In this document: positions 18,375 to 27,338 of the stretch, one piece after another | Layout of the letters: each line of letters opens with the position of its first letter | Position numbering within the stretch: the stretch's first letter is position 1 | Assembly: GCA_937927515.1 (NCBI GenBank) | Contig: CALBDO010000020.1 | Coordinates: forward strand, 1 to 59,470 | Reading direction: 5' to 3' | Origin: Candidatus Kapaibacterium sp. | GTDB taxonomy: Bacteria; Bacteroidota; Ignavibacteria; Kapaibacteriales; UBA2268 | DNA length: 59,470 bases | Translations under genes and position numbers: made by a program | Notes under the pieces: model-generated | The model's input: only the letters and a program-made list of their open reading frames with translations | What the model was told of the DNA's origin: nothing | Database searches by the model: none

Positions 18375-19280
18375 ATGGAGGTTTTAGGTATAAAAAAGAA
18401 TTTTTTAGCAATCGAAGAGAGATTCTCTTCGTACGAAAATTCGAGCATTGTGATTTTACCAATACCATACGAACAGACAACAAGTTACGGAAAAGGGACA
18501 AGATTTGCGCCGAAGGAGATTTTGCGCGCAAGTGCTTTCGTTGAATTTTATGATGATGAGACAGGAAAAGAACTCTGTTTTGAAAAAGGTATAGCCACAT
18601 TGAAACAGCTTTCATTCAAGAAATTAACAACCCAACAGTCATTCGAATTAATCGATGTTTATGTTGCTCAAATTCTGGAGGACAACAAATTCTTGGTCTG
18701 TCTCGGGGGTGAACACACTATAACATTGCCAATCGTACGGCGATTTTACCGAAAATTCCCTCGTTTGAGTGTATTACAATTCGATGCACACGCAGATTTG
18801 AGGTTGAGTTACGAAAACAATCCATATTCGCATGCTTGCGTGATGGCTCGTATAGTTGAATTTTTGCCACCAGAGAGAGTTGTTCAAGTTGGAATTAGGG
18901 CTTTGAGCGTCGAAGAAGCAAATTGGATTCAAGAAAGTCCAATTCATACATACTATGCTTCAAAAATTAAAGCCGGAAAATACGGGAAAAATTGGTGCAA
19001 AGAGCTTGTCGGAAATCTTACAGAAGAGGTCTACATTACTTTCGATGTAGATTTCTTCGACCCTTCGGTAATTCCATCTACTGGTACCCCAGAACCAGAC
19101 GGCTTTTCTTATAATGACGCACTCAACATCATTCGGGAATTAGTTTCCTCGGGGAGAAAAATCGTTGGCTTCGATGTTGTCGAATTAGCGCCGATGACCG
19201 ATTTTCACCATCCAAATTTGACAACCGCCCGCTTGGTTTACAAGATTTTGAACTTAGCATTTTATCATACAAAAAAATAG
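18375..19280 (+). CDS. speB: Agmatinase (ureohydrolase family)
   Basis: Mn-dependent ureohydrolase that most likely converts agmatine to putrescine and urea. Metal ligands are visible in GGEHT (His114), DAHADLR (Asp137, His139, Asp141) and FDVDFFDP (Asp224, Asp226). The GTPEPDG segment favours agmatinase over arginase. The 301-residue length fits. The usual GGDHS is GGEHT here, a conservative change. No speA or spermidine synthase gene lies beside it. The gene ends 173 bases before flgB and has no obvious terminator. Confidence 0.85.
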   Translation: MEVLGIKKNFLAIEERFSSYENSSIVILPIPYEQTTSYGKGTRFAPKEILRASAFVEFYDDETGKELCFEKGIATLKQLSFKKLTTQQSFELIDVYVAQILEDNKFLVCLGGEHTITLPIVRRFYRKFPRLSVLQFDAHADLRLSYENNPYSHACVMARIVEFLPPERVVQVGIRALSVEEANWIQESPIHTYYASKIKAGKYGKNWCKELVGNLTEEVYITFDVDFFDPSVIPSTGTPEPDGFSYNDALNIIRELVSSGRKIVGFDVVELAPMTDFHHPNLTTARLVYKILNLAFYHTKK

Positions 19281-19401
19281 GGTTATCTTCTTGTATAAAC
19301 TCTTACAAAGTTTTCAGTAGATAACTAAGTAATTTTGCAATTAATTAGATACAAACCTTCAACTTCTGTTTTTTAGTTCCACCCAGCAAAAACTCTTTGC
19401 T

Positions 19402-19417
19402 TGGCACTAAAATTGTA
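19402..19417 (+). promoter_or_regulatory. Sigma-54-like -24/-12 site upstream of flgB
   Basis: TGGCAC-TAAAA-TTGTA matches the sigma-54 consensus TGGCAC-N5-TTGCW with one mismatch (T for C in the -12 GC) and the exact 12-base GG-to-G spacing. Transcription would begin near 19428, leaving a leader of about 25 bases with a strong GGAGGAG ribosome binding site at 19442 before the flgB ATG. Flagellar genes are under sigma-54 in many bacteria. No activator gene is in the window. Confidence 0.55.
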
Positions 19418-19453
19418 GCATAATAGATTGACTTTGATAGTTGGAGGAGAAAT

Positions 19454-19879
19454 ATGCCCATAAATGTTATGTTGTTTAAAGAGCGAGTCCCTTTGATGCA
19501 TAAAGCATTAGATGCTTATTCATTGCGTATGACAACCATTGCCGAGAACATTTCAAATGCAAACACTGTTGGATATTCGCCAAAAAGGGTGGCTTTTGAA
19601 GAATTATTTGAGCAGAATATTAGCCAAGTGCAGAATTTCTTTGATATAAAAAGAAACGGTCGAGATAAAGTTCAAAGCGATAAGATTATTGAGCCTGTAG
19701 TTGTAGAAGAAGAGATACCCGAAAGTGAGAAATATATCTCTGGGCAATCGCACGTTAATTTAGACAAAGAGATGGCTCAACTTGCAGAAACTCAAATTAG
19801 ATTCCGTTTCGTTTCGCGTCTTTTAAGAAGGTATTTTGCAAGCTTAAATTCGGCAATAACTGGAATCAGAGAACAATAA
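19454..19879 (+). CDS. flgB: Flagellar basal-body rod protein FlgB
   Basis: Proximal rod subunit, 141 residues. The N-terminal rod-protein motif appears as AENISNANTVGYSPKRV, followed by the variable loop and a C-terminal helix that packs in the rod. It begins the flagellar operon behind a sigma-54-like site and has one of the two clear Shine-Dalgarno sequences in the region (GGAGGAG). FlgB is exported without a cleaved signal by the flagellar type III apparatus. flgC follows after 51 bases. Confidence 0.95.
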   Translation: MPINVMLFKERVPLMHKALDAYSLRMTTIAENISNANTVGYSPKRVAFEELFEQNISQVQNFFDIKRNGRDKVQSDKIIEPVVVEEEIPESEKYISGQSHVNLDKEMAQLAETQIRFRFVSRLLRRYFASLNSAITGIREQ

Positions 19880-19930
19880 ATTGAGTATTTTTACTTATTT
19901 GCTTTAAATTTTTTTCATTTATTTTTTAAT

Positions 19931-20407
19931 ATGGGAGTAGGAATATTTGAAATTTTTAGAATTGCAAGCCAGGGGTTAAACTTCCAAAGGAAGAAGTTGT
20001 CTGCTATTGCAAAGAACATAGCAAATGCAAATACAACACGAACGCCCGCTGGTACTCCTTACAATAGAGAAATTGTTGTAGCACGTTTGGTAGCAAATTC
20101 TGGATTTCAGGAGATTTTTGAAAATGTATTAAACTTAGCCAAAAGCGATGAAAGACACTTTCAAGGATTTAAAACCACTGCCGAGGAGGAGTCGTATCTA
20201 CAAGCTGAGGTTTTCAAGGATAATAGTTATAGGCTTGTTTACGACCCTTCGCATCCAGATGCAGACGAGAAAGGGTACGTACGGTACCCAAACATTAACG
20301 TAGTGACAGAAATGGTAGAAATGATTTCTGCCCAAAGAGCTTTCGAGGCAAATGTTTCTGTGATAGAAGCAAGCAAAAACGTTGCTCGAGACTCTTTGGA
20401 AATTTAA
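19931..20407 (+). CDS. flgC: Flagellar basal-body rod protein FlgC
   Basis: Rod subunit of 158 residues. It has the N-terminal motif AKNIANANTTRTPAGTPYNRE and the C-terminal sequence NVVTEMVEMISAQRAFEANV characteristic of FlgC and related axial proteins. It follows flgB and precedes an unassigned small gene and fliE, the usual flgB-flgC-fliE order interrupted by one gene. The leader between flgB and flgC is AT-rich and shows no promoter. Confidence 0.96.
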   Translation: MGVGIFEIFRIASQGLNFQRKKLSAIAKNIANANTTRTPAGTPYNREIVVARLVANSGFQEIFENVLNLAKSDERHFQGFKTTAEEESYLQAEVFKDNSYRLVYDPSHPDADEKGYVRYPNINVVTEMVEMISAQRAFEANVSVIEASKNVARDSLEI

Positions 20408-20432
20408 CTAAGAATAATAAATTGGGGCATAT

Positions 20433-20747
20433 ATGAGAGTTAATCCTTTGAATGTTTATTCGAGATACGAGGTTAGAAATCAAACCCAAGCGGATAACAT
20501 TCAAACGCTGATTAACGAAAGTGTATCCAAGGTAGTTCCCAAGCAAAATCAGCAGGAGAAGAAAGACAACATATCGTTGCAGTTGAAAGACCAAAATAAT
20601 ATAATTACTCAGCAAGAGCGTGAATACTTTATTAAGAGATTCCCCGAGAGCGCTCAAAAGATTGAAAACCACATTCTGTTTAATAGAAATGGCAAGATAC
20701 AGTCCTACTCCTATGCCAAAGGTTTGATTATCGACGCAAGAGTATAA
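20433..20747 (+). CDS. Unknown small protein inserted between flgC and fliE
   Basis: A 104-residue soluble protein with no signal peptide or TM segment. The N-terminus is polar and probably disordered (Asn/Gln-rich, residues 1-50). The C-terminal half holds a more ordered segment, including QEREYFIKRFPESAQKI and ending in KGLIIDARV. It lies 25 bases after flgC and 26 before the fliE start, so it is certainly in the operon. Size and position would suit a chaperone, assembly factor or fliE-associated component, but I recognise no family. Confidence 0.75.
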   Translation: MRVNPLNVYSRYEVRNQTQADNIQTLINESVSKVVPKQNQQEKKDNISLQLKDQNNIITQQEREYFIKRFPESAQKIENHILFNRNGKIQSYSYAKGLIIDARV

Positions 20748-20773
20748 TTTGTTGAATTTTATGGGTTGTGGTT

Positions 20774-21124
20774 ATGAGAGTTGACGAACTTTATTTACAA
20801 AGGCAGCTTCAGCAAGAATTAATACGCACCCAAAGGCTGGGCTTCGCAAACAATTCTAACTTTCTTGGAGAACTTAAGCAAATTGAGGATGGGTATTCGA
20901 AGGAGCCTTCGTTTATAGATACATTGAAACAAATGATAGAGGAGGTGAATCAACTGCATAATGAATCGAAAGAGAAGCAAGAAGCTTTTATCAAGGGAGA
21001 ACCTATTGAAATCCACGATGTTATGATAGCTGCGGAAAAAGCAAAAACGAGTTTCCAGCTTCTTATGGAAATAAGGAATAAATTCATAGATTTCTACCGA
21101 GAAATTATCCGTTTACAAGTGTAA
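20774..21124 (+). CDS. fliE: Flagellar hook-basal body protein FliE
   Basis: Small protein (116 residues) linking the MS ring to the rod. The conserved C-terminal part is visible: EPIEIHDVMIAAEKAKTSFQ followed by RNKFIDFYREIIRLQV. ATG 20774 is chosen over GTG 20768, two codons upstream. The stop lies 12 bases before fliF. Order flgBC-x-fliE-fliF is standard apart from the inserted gene. Confidence 0.94.
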   Translation: MRVDELYLQRQLQQELIRTQRLGFANNSNFLGELKQIEDGYSKEPSFIDTLKQMIEEVNQLHNESKEKQEAFIKGEPIEIHDVMIAAEKAKTSFQLLMEIRNKFIDFYREIIRLQV

Positions 21125-21136
21125 CATTGGAATTTT

Positions 21137-22870
21137 ATGGCAAAGACTGGTGTATCTGCTCAAATATCAAATTTTTTATCACGACTTTCGCTTCCCCAGA
21201 AGGTAATTCTATTTGGTCTCACCTTTGCAGTGCTGTTTGGTCTGGTTTATGTTATAATTCAAACGAGTAGCAAAGTTGAATATGCAACATTGTTTACGCA
21301 ACTCGACCCAAGCGAAGCTGGGAAAATTGTTGAGAAATTAAAAGAAAAGAAGATTGCATATAAATTAGAAGACAATGGTACTACAATTCTGGTAGACAAG
21401 ACGAAAGTATACGATACAAGGGTATCAATTGCGGCTGAAGGGTTGCCCGAGAGTGGAATTGTTGGCTATGAAATATTTGATAAAACCAATCTTGGAATGA
21501 CAGAGTTTGTGCAAAAGGTCAATTATCGAAGAGCACTCGAAGGGGAACTTTCCAAAACAATAAGTTCTTTGAATGGGATTAAGAAAGCACGTGTACATAT
21601 TGTAATTCCAGAGAGGGCGCTGTTCGAAGCAGAGCAAAAACAACCGACTGCTTCTGTGACTTTGCAACTTGCAAGTGATAATTCATTGAGCAAATTAAAT
21701 ATTCGAGGGATTCAAAACCTGGTTGCATCCAGCGTCGAAGGTCTTTCTGCAAACAATGTTACCATCGTCGACCATCGAGGGCGGATTCTCTCCGAGACTG
21801 AATTAGACCCAAACTCTGTTTTGGGCAAGACACAGAGCCAACACGAGCAGCAAATCCGTGTTGAACAATATCTTACTAATAAGGTCCAATCGCTACTCGA
21901 CGGGGTGCTTGGACCTGGAAACTCCGAGGTTCGAGTCTCTGCCGAATTAGACTTTACACAAATTGAAAGGACGATAACAGATTTTAATCCCGACAAGCAA
22001 GTGGTCCGCTCCGAGCAAGCAATAACACAAAATTCCAAAACAGTAGATTCACTACAATATCCTGCTCCGAATAAGACTGTCGAGCAGTCGAATACAATAA
22101 CAAATTATGAGATACCTCAAACTGTGGAAAGAATTGTCAATAGCGTAGGAACAATAAAACGAATTACAGTCGGAGCTCTCGTTAATGGCACTTACAGGGT
22201 GGTGGAAAAGGATGGGAAAAAGCAATTTGAATATCTACCACGAAGCGAGGAGGAGCTGAAGAAACTCGAAGAGATAGTCAAAAATGCTGTTGGATTCGAC
22301 CCAAATCGAAACGACCAAATAAGCCTGGTGAATGTACCCTTTGATACACAAGTACCAGAGCCAGAAGTGCTTGCATCGCCGACGCCCTGGTATCTACAAC
22401 CAGATTTTCTCCGACTTTGGGGCTTGCTTGCCGCGATTTTAATTACAGTAATCCTAATTTCTTTGCTTTTCTACTCAAGACAGGTGAAAGAGACAGCAAG
22501 AATTGCAATGGCTCTGCCCGAGCCCCGGAAAATGCTGGAGGAAGAGAAAGAAGATATCGAACGAGAGTTGGAAGGCTTGCGAACAACCGAAGACCAATTG
22601 CTGTTTCTTCCTACTGAAATGCCAGAGCAGTTGTTATTGACCGAGGAAACAAAAGGGGTTTCAATCCCCGAAGAGGCTTTAGATTTGTCAATCATTAAAA
22701 AGCCATCGGTTAAACTTGCAGAGTCTCCTGCACTAACAGAGGAAGCATTAATGAAGCGAGAAATACGCGACAGAATAAAAGAGTATATCGAGACGAATCC
22801 AACCGACGCTGCAAAACTTATTCGTATGTATTTATCCCAAGAAGAGCCAGTGAGAAGGGAATTGTATTAG
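21137..22870 (+). CDS. fliF: Flagellar MS-ring protein FliF
   Basis: MS-ring and rotor scaffold in the inner membrane, 577 residues. N-terminal TM helix at about 25-45; YscJ/FliF ring-building domains through about residue 240; a low-complexity loop; a FliF C-terminal domain; a second TM helix near 430-450 (AAILITVILISLLFY); and a cytoplasmic tail that binds FliG. The tail ends in TDAAKLIRMYLSQEE, similar to the FliG-binding end of other FliF proteins. fliG follows after 50 bases. Confidence 0.96.
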   Translation: MAKTGVSAQISNFLSRLSLPQKVILFGLTFAVLFGLVYVIIQTSSKVEYATLFTQLDPSEAGKIVEKLKEKKIAYKLEDNGTTILVDKTKVYDTRVSIAAEGLPESGIVGYEIFDKTNLGMTEFVQKVNYRRALEGELSKTISSLNGIKKARVHIVIPERALFEAEQKQPTASVTLQLASDNSLSKLNIRGIQNLVASSVEGLSANNVTIVDHRGRILSETELDPNSVLGKTQSQHEQQIRVEQYLTNKVQSLLDGVLGPGNSEVRVSAELDFTQIERTITDFNPDKQVVRSEQAITQNSKTVDSLQYPAPNKTVEQSNTITNYEIPQTVERIVNSVGTIKRITVGALVNGTYRVVEKDGKKQFEYLPRSEEELKKLEEIVKNAVGFDPNRNDQISLVNVPFDTQVPEPEVLASPTPWYLQPDFLRLWGLLAAILITVILISLLFYSRQVKETARIAMALPEPRKMLEEEKEDIERELEGLRTTEDQLLFLPTEMPEQLLLTEETKGVSIPEEALDLSIIKKPSVKLAESPALTEEALMKREIRDRIKEYIETNPTDAAKLIRMYLSQEEPVRRELY

Positions 22871-22920
22871 TTAAAATATAATTTTCACAATTCGTTTTAT
22901 AAACAAAAAGAATAAACAAG

Positions 22921-23943
22921 GTGAAAAAAAAAGAGTATAAATACGAGGAACTAACACCGAAACAAAAGGCTGCAATATTGCTAATGTCCTTGGATGTCGA
23001 TACAAGTGCCAAGGTATTCAAGCAATTGAGTTTAGAGGATGTTGAACAAATAGCACTCGAAATTACAAATCTTCAAGATTTACCACAGAGCATAGTCGAC
23101 CAAGTACTTGAAGAATTTTACCACTTGATGACAGCACAGAGTTTTATGCTCGAGGGAGGCTTGGATTACGCTCAGCAAATACTCGAGAAGAGCTACGGGT
23201 ACGAAAAAGCAAAGGAGATAGTAGAGAAGATACGTGTATTGACAAGTGTTCGAGGCTTCAGCATATTGAAGAAAGCCGACCCACAGCAATTAGCCAATTT
23301 TCTTGCGAAAGAACATCCACAGACCATTGCATTGATACTTTCACATCTTCCACCAGATTTGGTTGCCGAGGTATTGGCAGAATTCAATGAGCAATTACGA
23401 ATCGAAACTGTTTTAAGAATTGCAAAGTTGGGAAAAGTCTCTCCACAATTGCTTCAAGAAGTCGAACACGTTGTAGACCAAATTGCAGAGCAAACATTGT
23501 CTCAGAATTTAGCTACTGCAGGCGGCGCACAGTTGGTTGCAAATATTCTAAACAAGAGCAACGCCACAATTGCAAAATCGTTGCTCGAGCATATAGAGGA
23601 GAAAGATTACGGCTTGTCATTGGAAATCAAACGACTTATGTTCCTCTTTGAGGATATTGTTACTCTCGACGATAGAAGCATACAGAGAATTTTGCGAGAT
23701 GTAGACAAACGAGACCTTGCCCTTGCCTTGAAAGTTGCCGACGAAAAAGTTAAACAAAAAATATTCAAGAATATGAGCGAGCGAGCTGCCGCAGTAGTCA
23801 AAGAAGAGTTAGAATTTATGGGACCAGTGAAGTTGAAAGAAGTCGAGGCTGCACAGATGCGAATTGTGGACATTATTAAGCGTCTCGAGGAGCAAGAGGA
23901 AATTGTTATAGGCGGTCGAGGCAGAGAGGATATATTTGTCTAA
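22921..23943 (+). CDS. fliG: Flagellar motor switch protein FliG
   Basis: Rotor protein of 340 residues in three domains: FliG_N (about 1-115, contacts FliF), FliG_M with the EHPQT motif at KEHPQTIALILSHL, and FliG_C with the torque helix carrying LDDRSIQRILRDVD charged residues that face the stator. The start is GTG 22921; no ATG precedes the conserved TPKQKAAILLMSL segment. fliH follows after 18 bases. Confidence 0.97.
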   Translation: MKKKEYKYEELTPKQKAAILLMSLDVDTSAKVFKQLSLEDVEQIALEITNLQDLPQSIVDQVLEEFYHLMTAQSFMLEGGLDYAQQILEKSYGYEKAKEIVEKIRVLTSVRGFSILKKADPQQLANFLAKEHPQTIALILSHLPPDLVAEVLAEFNEQLRIETVLRIAKLGKVSPQLLQEVEHVVDQIAEQTLSQNLATAGGAQLVANILNKSNATIAKSLLEHIEEKDYGLSLEIKRLMFLFEDIVTLDDRSIQRILRDVDKRDLALALKVADEKVKQKIFKNMSERAAAVVKEELEFMGPVKLKEVEAAQMRIVDIIKRLEEQEEIVIGGRGREDIFV

Positions 23944-23961
23944 TAAATTTGCTTTGTTGTT

Positions 23962-24828
23962 ATGCACTCTGTGAGAATAAAGATACCCAAGTTTCAAGTC
24001 CCAGACGAAAAAACAAAGGAAAGCTCTATTATAAAGGATATACTCCCTGAAATCGAGTATTATCAGTTTGAAGAATTTAGTTCCGAAGAGATAGAACCCG
24101 CTGAATTAGATACCCAATCTTATTTTGGTAATTTCTACGAAGAACCACAGTCTAAAAAAAAGCAAGGAACAAAAATCCCTAAAAAAAAAGTTGAGCGTCC
24201 AGCATTTGCTACCTATTATACTATTAGAAATTTCAATAAACTAATCGAATTAGATTTATCCAAAATCAGCAAGGTCGAAACTACTGTCGACGACTTGCAA
24301 CAACAAATTCAATCTGCCTACAACAAAGGCTACGAAGACGGACAGCAAGTTACGCAAATGGCTCTTGCGGAAGAGTTTCATAAATATGAAGAATGGATGA
24401 AAAGAATAGATAGCGTGATTGAGAACTTGGAAATTGAGTTTGCGCGAAAATTAAAGGATTTAAAGGAGATTCTGGTTCCATTGGCTATTAAAACTGCCGA
24501 GCACATCTTGCGAGCAGAGATACATATCGACCCAAAAGTTGTAGAGAGGCAAATTGAAAAAGCGCTTGAAATTATTGATAATGAAAAAGTTTTTAAAATT
24601 AGATTAAACCCCGCTGATATCGAGATACTTAAAATGTTGAATAGCAAATTTATTTTAGACCCTAAATTGAAAGAAGTGAAAATTATCCAGGACCCAAATG
24701 TAGAGAAGGGTGGTTGTATTTTAGAAACCGAAGTTGGTAGGATAGATGCCAGGATACAATCTCAATTAGCCAAGATTGAAGCATCTTTAAAAAATTATCC
24801 TTTTAGTTTTGGTTCCCAAGATGTTTGA
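23962..24828 (+). CDS. fliH: Flagellar assembly protein FliH
   Basis: Peripheral stalk and regulator of the export ATPase FliI, 288 residues. The first 90 residues are polar and poorly conserved. A central coiled coil runs from about 110 to 160, and the C-terminal FliH/HrpE domain contains the region from VPLAIKTAEHIL to GGCILETEVGRIDARI, which matches the NolV/FliH type. It overlaps fliI by 8 bases, a common arrangement for the interacting pair. Confidence 0.9.
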   Translation: MHSVRIKIPKFQVPDEKTKESSIIKDILPEIEYYQFEEFSSEEIEPAELDTQSYFGNFYEEPQSKKKQGTKIPKKKVERPAFATYYTIRNFNKLIELDLSKISKVETTVDDLQQQIQSAYNKGYEDGQQVTQMALAEEFHKYEEWMKRIDSVIENLEIEFARKLKDLKEILVPLAIKTAEHILRAEIHIDPKVVERQIEKALEIIDNEKVFKIRLNPADIEILKMLNSKFILDPKLKEVKIIQDPNVEKGGCILETEVGRIDARIQSQLAKIEASLKNYPFSFGSQDV

Positions 24829-26146
24829 AATTACACCATCGGCAAAGAAGTTGATTGAGTTTATTAGTAATGTTAATCCGTTGACAATAATCGGAAATAT
24901 TACAAAGGTTATTGGATTGGTTCTCGAAAGCGAGGGACCAAAAGCCAAAATAGGAGAGATTTGCAATTTAGTCAATAAAGAAGGTAAAATTATAAGTAAA
25001 TCTGAAATAGTTGGATTTCGAGGGAATCAAATTTTATCGATGGTGCTTGGTAGTTTAAACGAAATCGAGCCCGGTACGCAAATTATTGCTACTGGCGAGA
25101 TGTTGAAAGTTAACGTTGGTGATGCTTTGCTTGGTCGAGTGCTCGACGGCTTGGGCAATCCAATTGATGGGAAGGGTGAAATATATACAGAGGAGAGTCG
25201 TTCGATTTATGCATCACCACCGAATCCACTTCAAAGACAAAGAATTAACAAACCAGTTGCAACTGGAATTAAAGCAATAGATGCTTTTTTAACTCTTGGG
25301 AAAGGACAAAGGGTAGGAATTTTCTCTGGCTCTGGTGTTGGAAAATCGACCCTACTTGGAATGATTGCTCGCAAAACAAGTGCCGACATCAATGTCATAG
25401 CTCTTATTGGTGAGCGTGGCCGCGAGGTTCGAGAATTTCTTGAGAAAGATTTAGGCGTGGAGGGGTTAAATCGTTCTGTTGTTGTTGTAGCAACAAGCGA
25501 TGCGCCATCATTAGTTCGAGTGAAAGCCGCACTTGTAGCTACAACCATAGCAGAGTATTTTCGCGACAAAGGCTTAGATGTGATGCTTATGATGGATTCC
25601 TCGACAAGGTTGGCGATGGCACAGCGGGAAATTGGATTGACAATTGGAGAACCACCTACCACCAAGGGCTATACACCAAGTGTCTTTGCTTTGTTGCAAA
25701 AAGTAATGGAGCGTGCTGGGACCAGTGTTGTTGGCTCCATTACTGGGCTTTATACAGTATTGGTCGAAGGCGATGATTTAAACGAGCCTGTTGCCGACAC
25801 TGCACGAGGAATACTCGATGGGCACATTGTACTATCACGGAAATTAGCTGCGATGGGGCATTATCCGGCAATTGATGTCTTAGAAAGTATTAGTCGTGTG
25901 ATGAACGATATCATCACAAAAGAGCATAAAAATGCAGTTGCTAAAGCAATTGAACTTTTGGCAACTTACAGGAACGCCGAGGATTTGATAAGCGTTGGAG
26001 CTTATCAAAGAGGCACAAATCCAAAGATAGACCGTGCGATTGCAAATTACGATGTTTTGATGTCTTTTTTAAAACAAGATATCGACGAAACCCATTCATA
26101 CGAGGAGACAATCAGACGATTAATTGAAATAACCTCGAAGGCTTAG
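24821..26146 (+). CDS. fliI: Flagellum-specific export ATPase FliI
   Basis: F1-beta-like hexameric ATPase of flagellar type III export, 441 residues. The Walker A loop is GSGVGKST (170-177), the catalytic region GERGREVREFLE follows, and the Walker B strand is VMLMMDSSTRLAMAQREIG. A beta-barrel N-terminal domain precedes the core. ATG 24821 lies inside the end of fliH and is favoured over the TTG at 24809. It is followed by fliJ two bases after its stop. Confidence 0.97.
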   Translation: MFEITPSAKKLIEFISNVNPLTIIGNITKVIGLVLESEGPKAKIGEICNLVNKEGKIISKSEIVGFRGNQILSMVLGSLNEIEPGTQIIATGEMLKVNVGDALLGRVLDGLGNPIDGKGEIYTEESRSIYASPPNPLQRQRINKPVATGIKAIDAFLTLGKGQRVGIFSGSGVGKSTLLGMIARKTSADINVIALIGERGREVREFLEKDLGVEGLNRSVVVVATSDAPSLVRVKAALVATTIAEYFRDKGLDVMLMMDSSTRLAMAQREIGLTIGEPPTTKGYTPSVFALLQKVMERAGTSVVGSITGLYTVLVEGDDLNEPVADTARGILDGHIVLSRKLAAMGHYPAIDVLESISRVMNDIITKEHKNAVAKAIELLATYRNAEDLISVGAYQRGTNPKIDRAIANYDVLMSFLKQDIDETHSYEETIRRLIEITSKA

Positions 26147-26148
26147 CA

Positions 26149-26592
26149 ATGGCAAAAAAGTTTATTTATCGACTTGAAAGCCTTTTGAATCTTAAATCCT
26201 TTAAAGTAAAGGAGATAGAAGAAAGCATACAAAAGGTTTTGTATTATAAGGTTCAAACCGAGGATGAGATTCGCCGAAATGAAGAGTATCTTCGAGAGCT
26301 GAATTCTACCCCAAATGGTTATCATAAAGCATTGGAAATACAAGCGCTAAATTATCACAAAGATTATATCAAAGAAGAAATTAAAGAACTTCGCAACGAG
26401 CTTGCTCGAATTGTTGAAATTGAAAATCTTCTGAGAACAAGGCTTGTCGAGGCAATGAAAGAAGAGAAAGTTCTGCAGAAACTTAAAGAGCGACAATACG
26501 AAGAACATGTCTTTTTAATTAATCAAGAAGAAACAAAACTTTTAGACGAGATTTCCATACAAAAAGAAATCAGGGATAGAAATAAAGAATAG
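26149..26592 (+). CDS. fliJ: Flagellar export protein FliJ
   Basis: A 147-residue, almost wholly alpha-helical coiled-coil protein beginning FIYRLESLLNLKSFKVKEIEE, the usual FliJ opening. In the export ATPase it acts as a gamma-like central stalk between FliI and FlhA. Position after fliI with a 2-base gap supports this; sequence conservation in FliJ is always low. The stop lies one base before the next start. Confidence 0.88.
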   Translation: MAKKFIYRLESLLNLKSFKVKEIEESIQKVLYYKVQTEDEIRRNEEYLRELNSTPNGYHKALEIQALNYHKDYIKEEIKELRNELARIVEIENLLRTRLVEAMKEEKVLQKLKERQYEEHVFLINQEETKLLDEISIQKEIRDRNKE

Positions 26593-26593
26593 G

Positions 26594-27295
26594 ATGAATG
26601 TAAAACAAGCACTTATAATTTTGGCAGTAGTTCTTGTTTCATTAGTGTTGTTAGTTGGTATATTGTTTGCAATATACAAGTTTGCGCCAGGAATTTTTGG
26701 TATAAAAGAAAAAGAAAAGCCAATCGAAGAGAAAATTGAAAAGTTTGAAGAATTTAAAAGCGAACCAAAGGTGGTACTCTCCAAAGTGGAATATGACCAG
26801 TGGTTGCAAAAATATTACAATGCATTTACTATACAAAAAGAGAATCAGTTCCTTGTAAATTATAGTAATTATTTAAAAGATTCACTGGCGAAATTGAATT
26901 CTAAACTTTTGGAATTGCAAAGGGAATTGAGTCGGGGTCAAGATAGCCTTGGCAGGATGAATTTACTACTGAGCGAAAAGGATAAACAAATTTCTCGAAT
27001 GTTCAAAGAATTATCTGAGAAGGAGAATGAAATTCTCTCCTTGCGTAATCTTATAGAAGAACAACAAGCAAGCGGGAAGGCATTGACCGACTCTGCAAAA
27101 ATGGTTGTCTATACTACCTTTGCTAAAATTTATGAAAATGCTGATGCCCAGGAAGTTGCAAAAATCATAGAATTACTTGACGACAAAGATGCAATTGCGA
27201 TATTAAAAGTTATGAATAAAAAGAAAGCTGGCAAGGTAATTGATAAGTTAAAACCAGAACGAAGCGCAAAACTGCTCGAGGCTTCGTTCAAATAA
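26594..27295 (+). CDS. MotE-like protein (TM, coiled coil, MgtE_N domain)
   Basis: A 233-residue protein with one N-terminal TM helix (about 6-28), a long charged coiled coil (about 40-165), and a C-terminal MgtE_N-like helical domain marked by DAQEVAKIIELLDDKDAIAILKVMNKKKAG. This is the layout of MotE, a periplasmic chaperone for the stator protein MotC in other bacteria, and such genes commonly sit between fliJ and fliK. Its role here is inferred from architecture and position. No motA/motB-type genes lie in the window. Confidence 0.8.
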   Translation: MNVKQALIILAVVLVSLVLLVGILFAIYKFAPGIFGIKEKEKPIEEKIEKFEEFKSEPKVVLSKVEYDQWLQKYYNAFTIQKENQFLVNYSNYLKDSLAKLNSKLLELQRELSRGQDSLGRMNLLLSEKDKQISRMFKELSEKENEILSLRNLIEEQQASGKALTDSAKMVVYTTFAKIYENADAQEVAKIIELLDDKDAIAILKVMNKKKAGKVIDKLKPERSAKLLEASFK

Positions 27296-27338
27296 ATTTT
27301 AAGTTCTTTATTCACTTGGAGATAGGCAGGATGCCACA

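Noticed and set aside
19281-19401. Riboswitch or terminator between agmatinase and flgB
   Set aside because: No stable stem with T tract and no conserved riboswitch core is seen; only the sigma-54-like site is supported.
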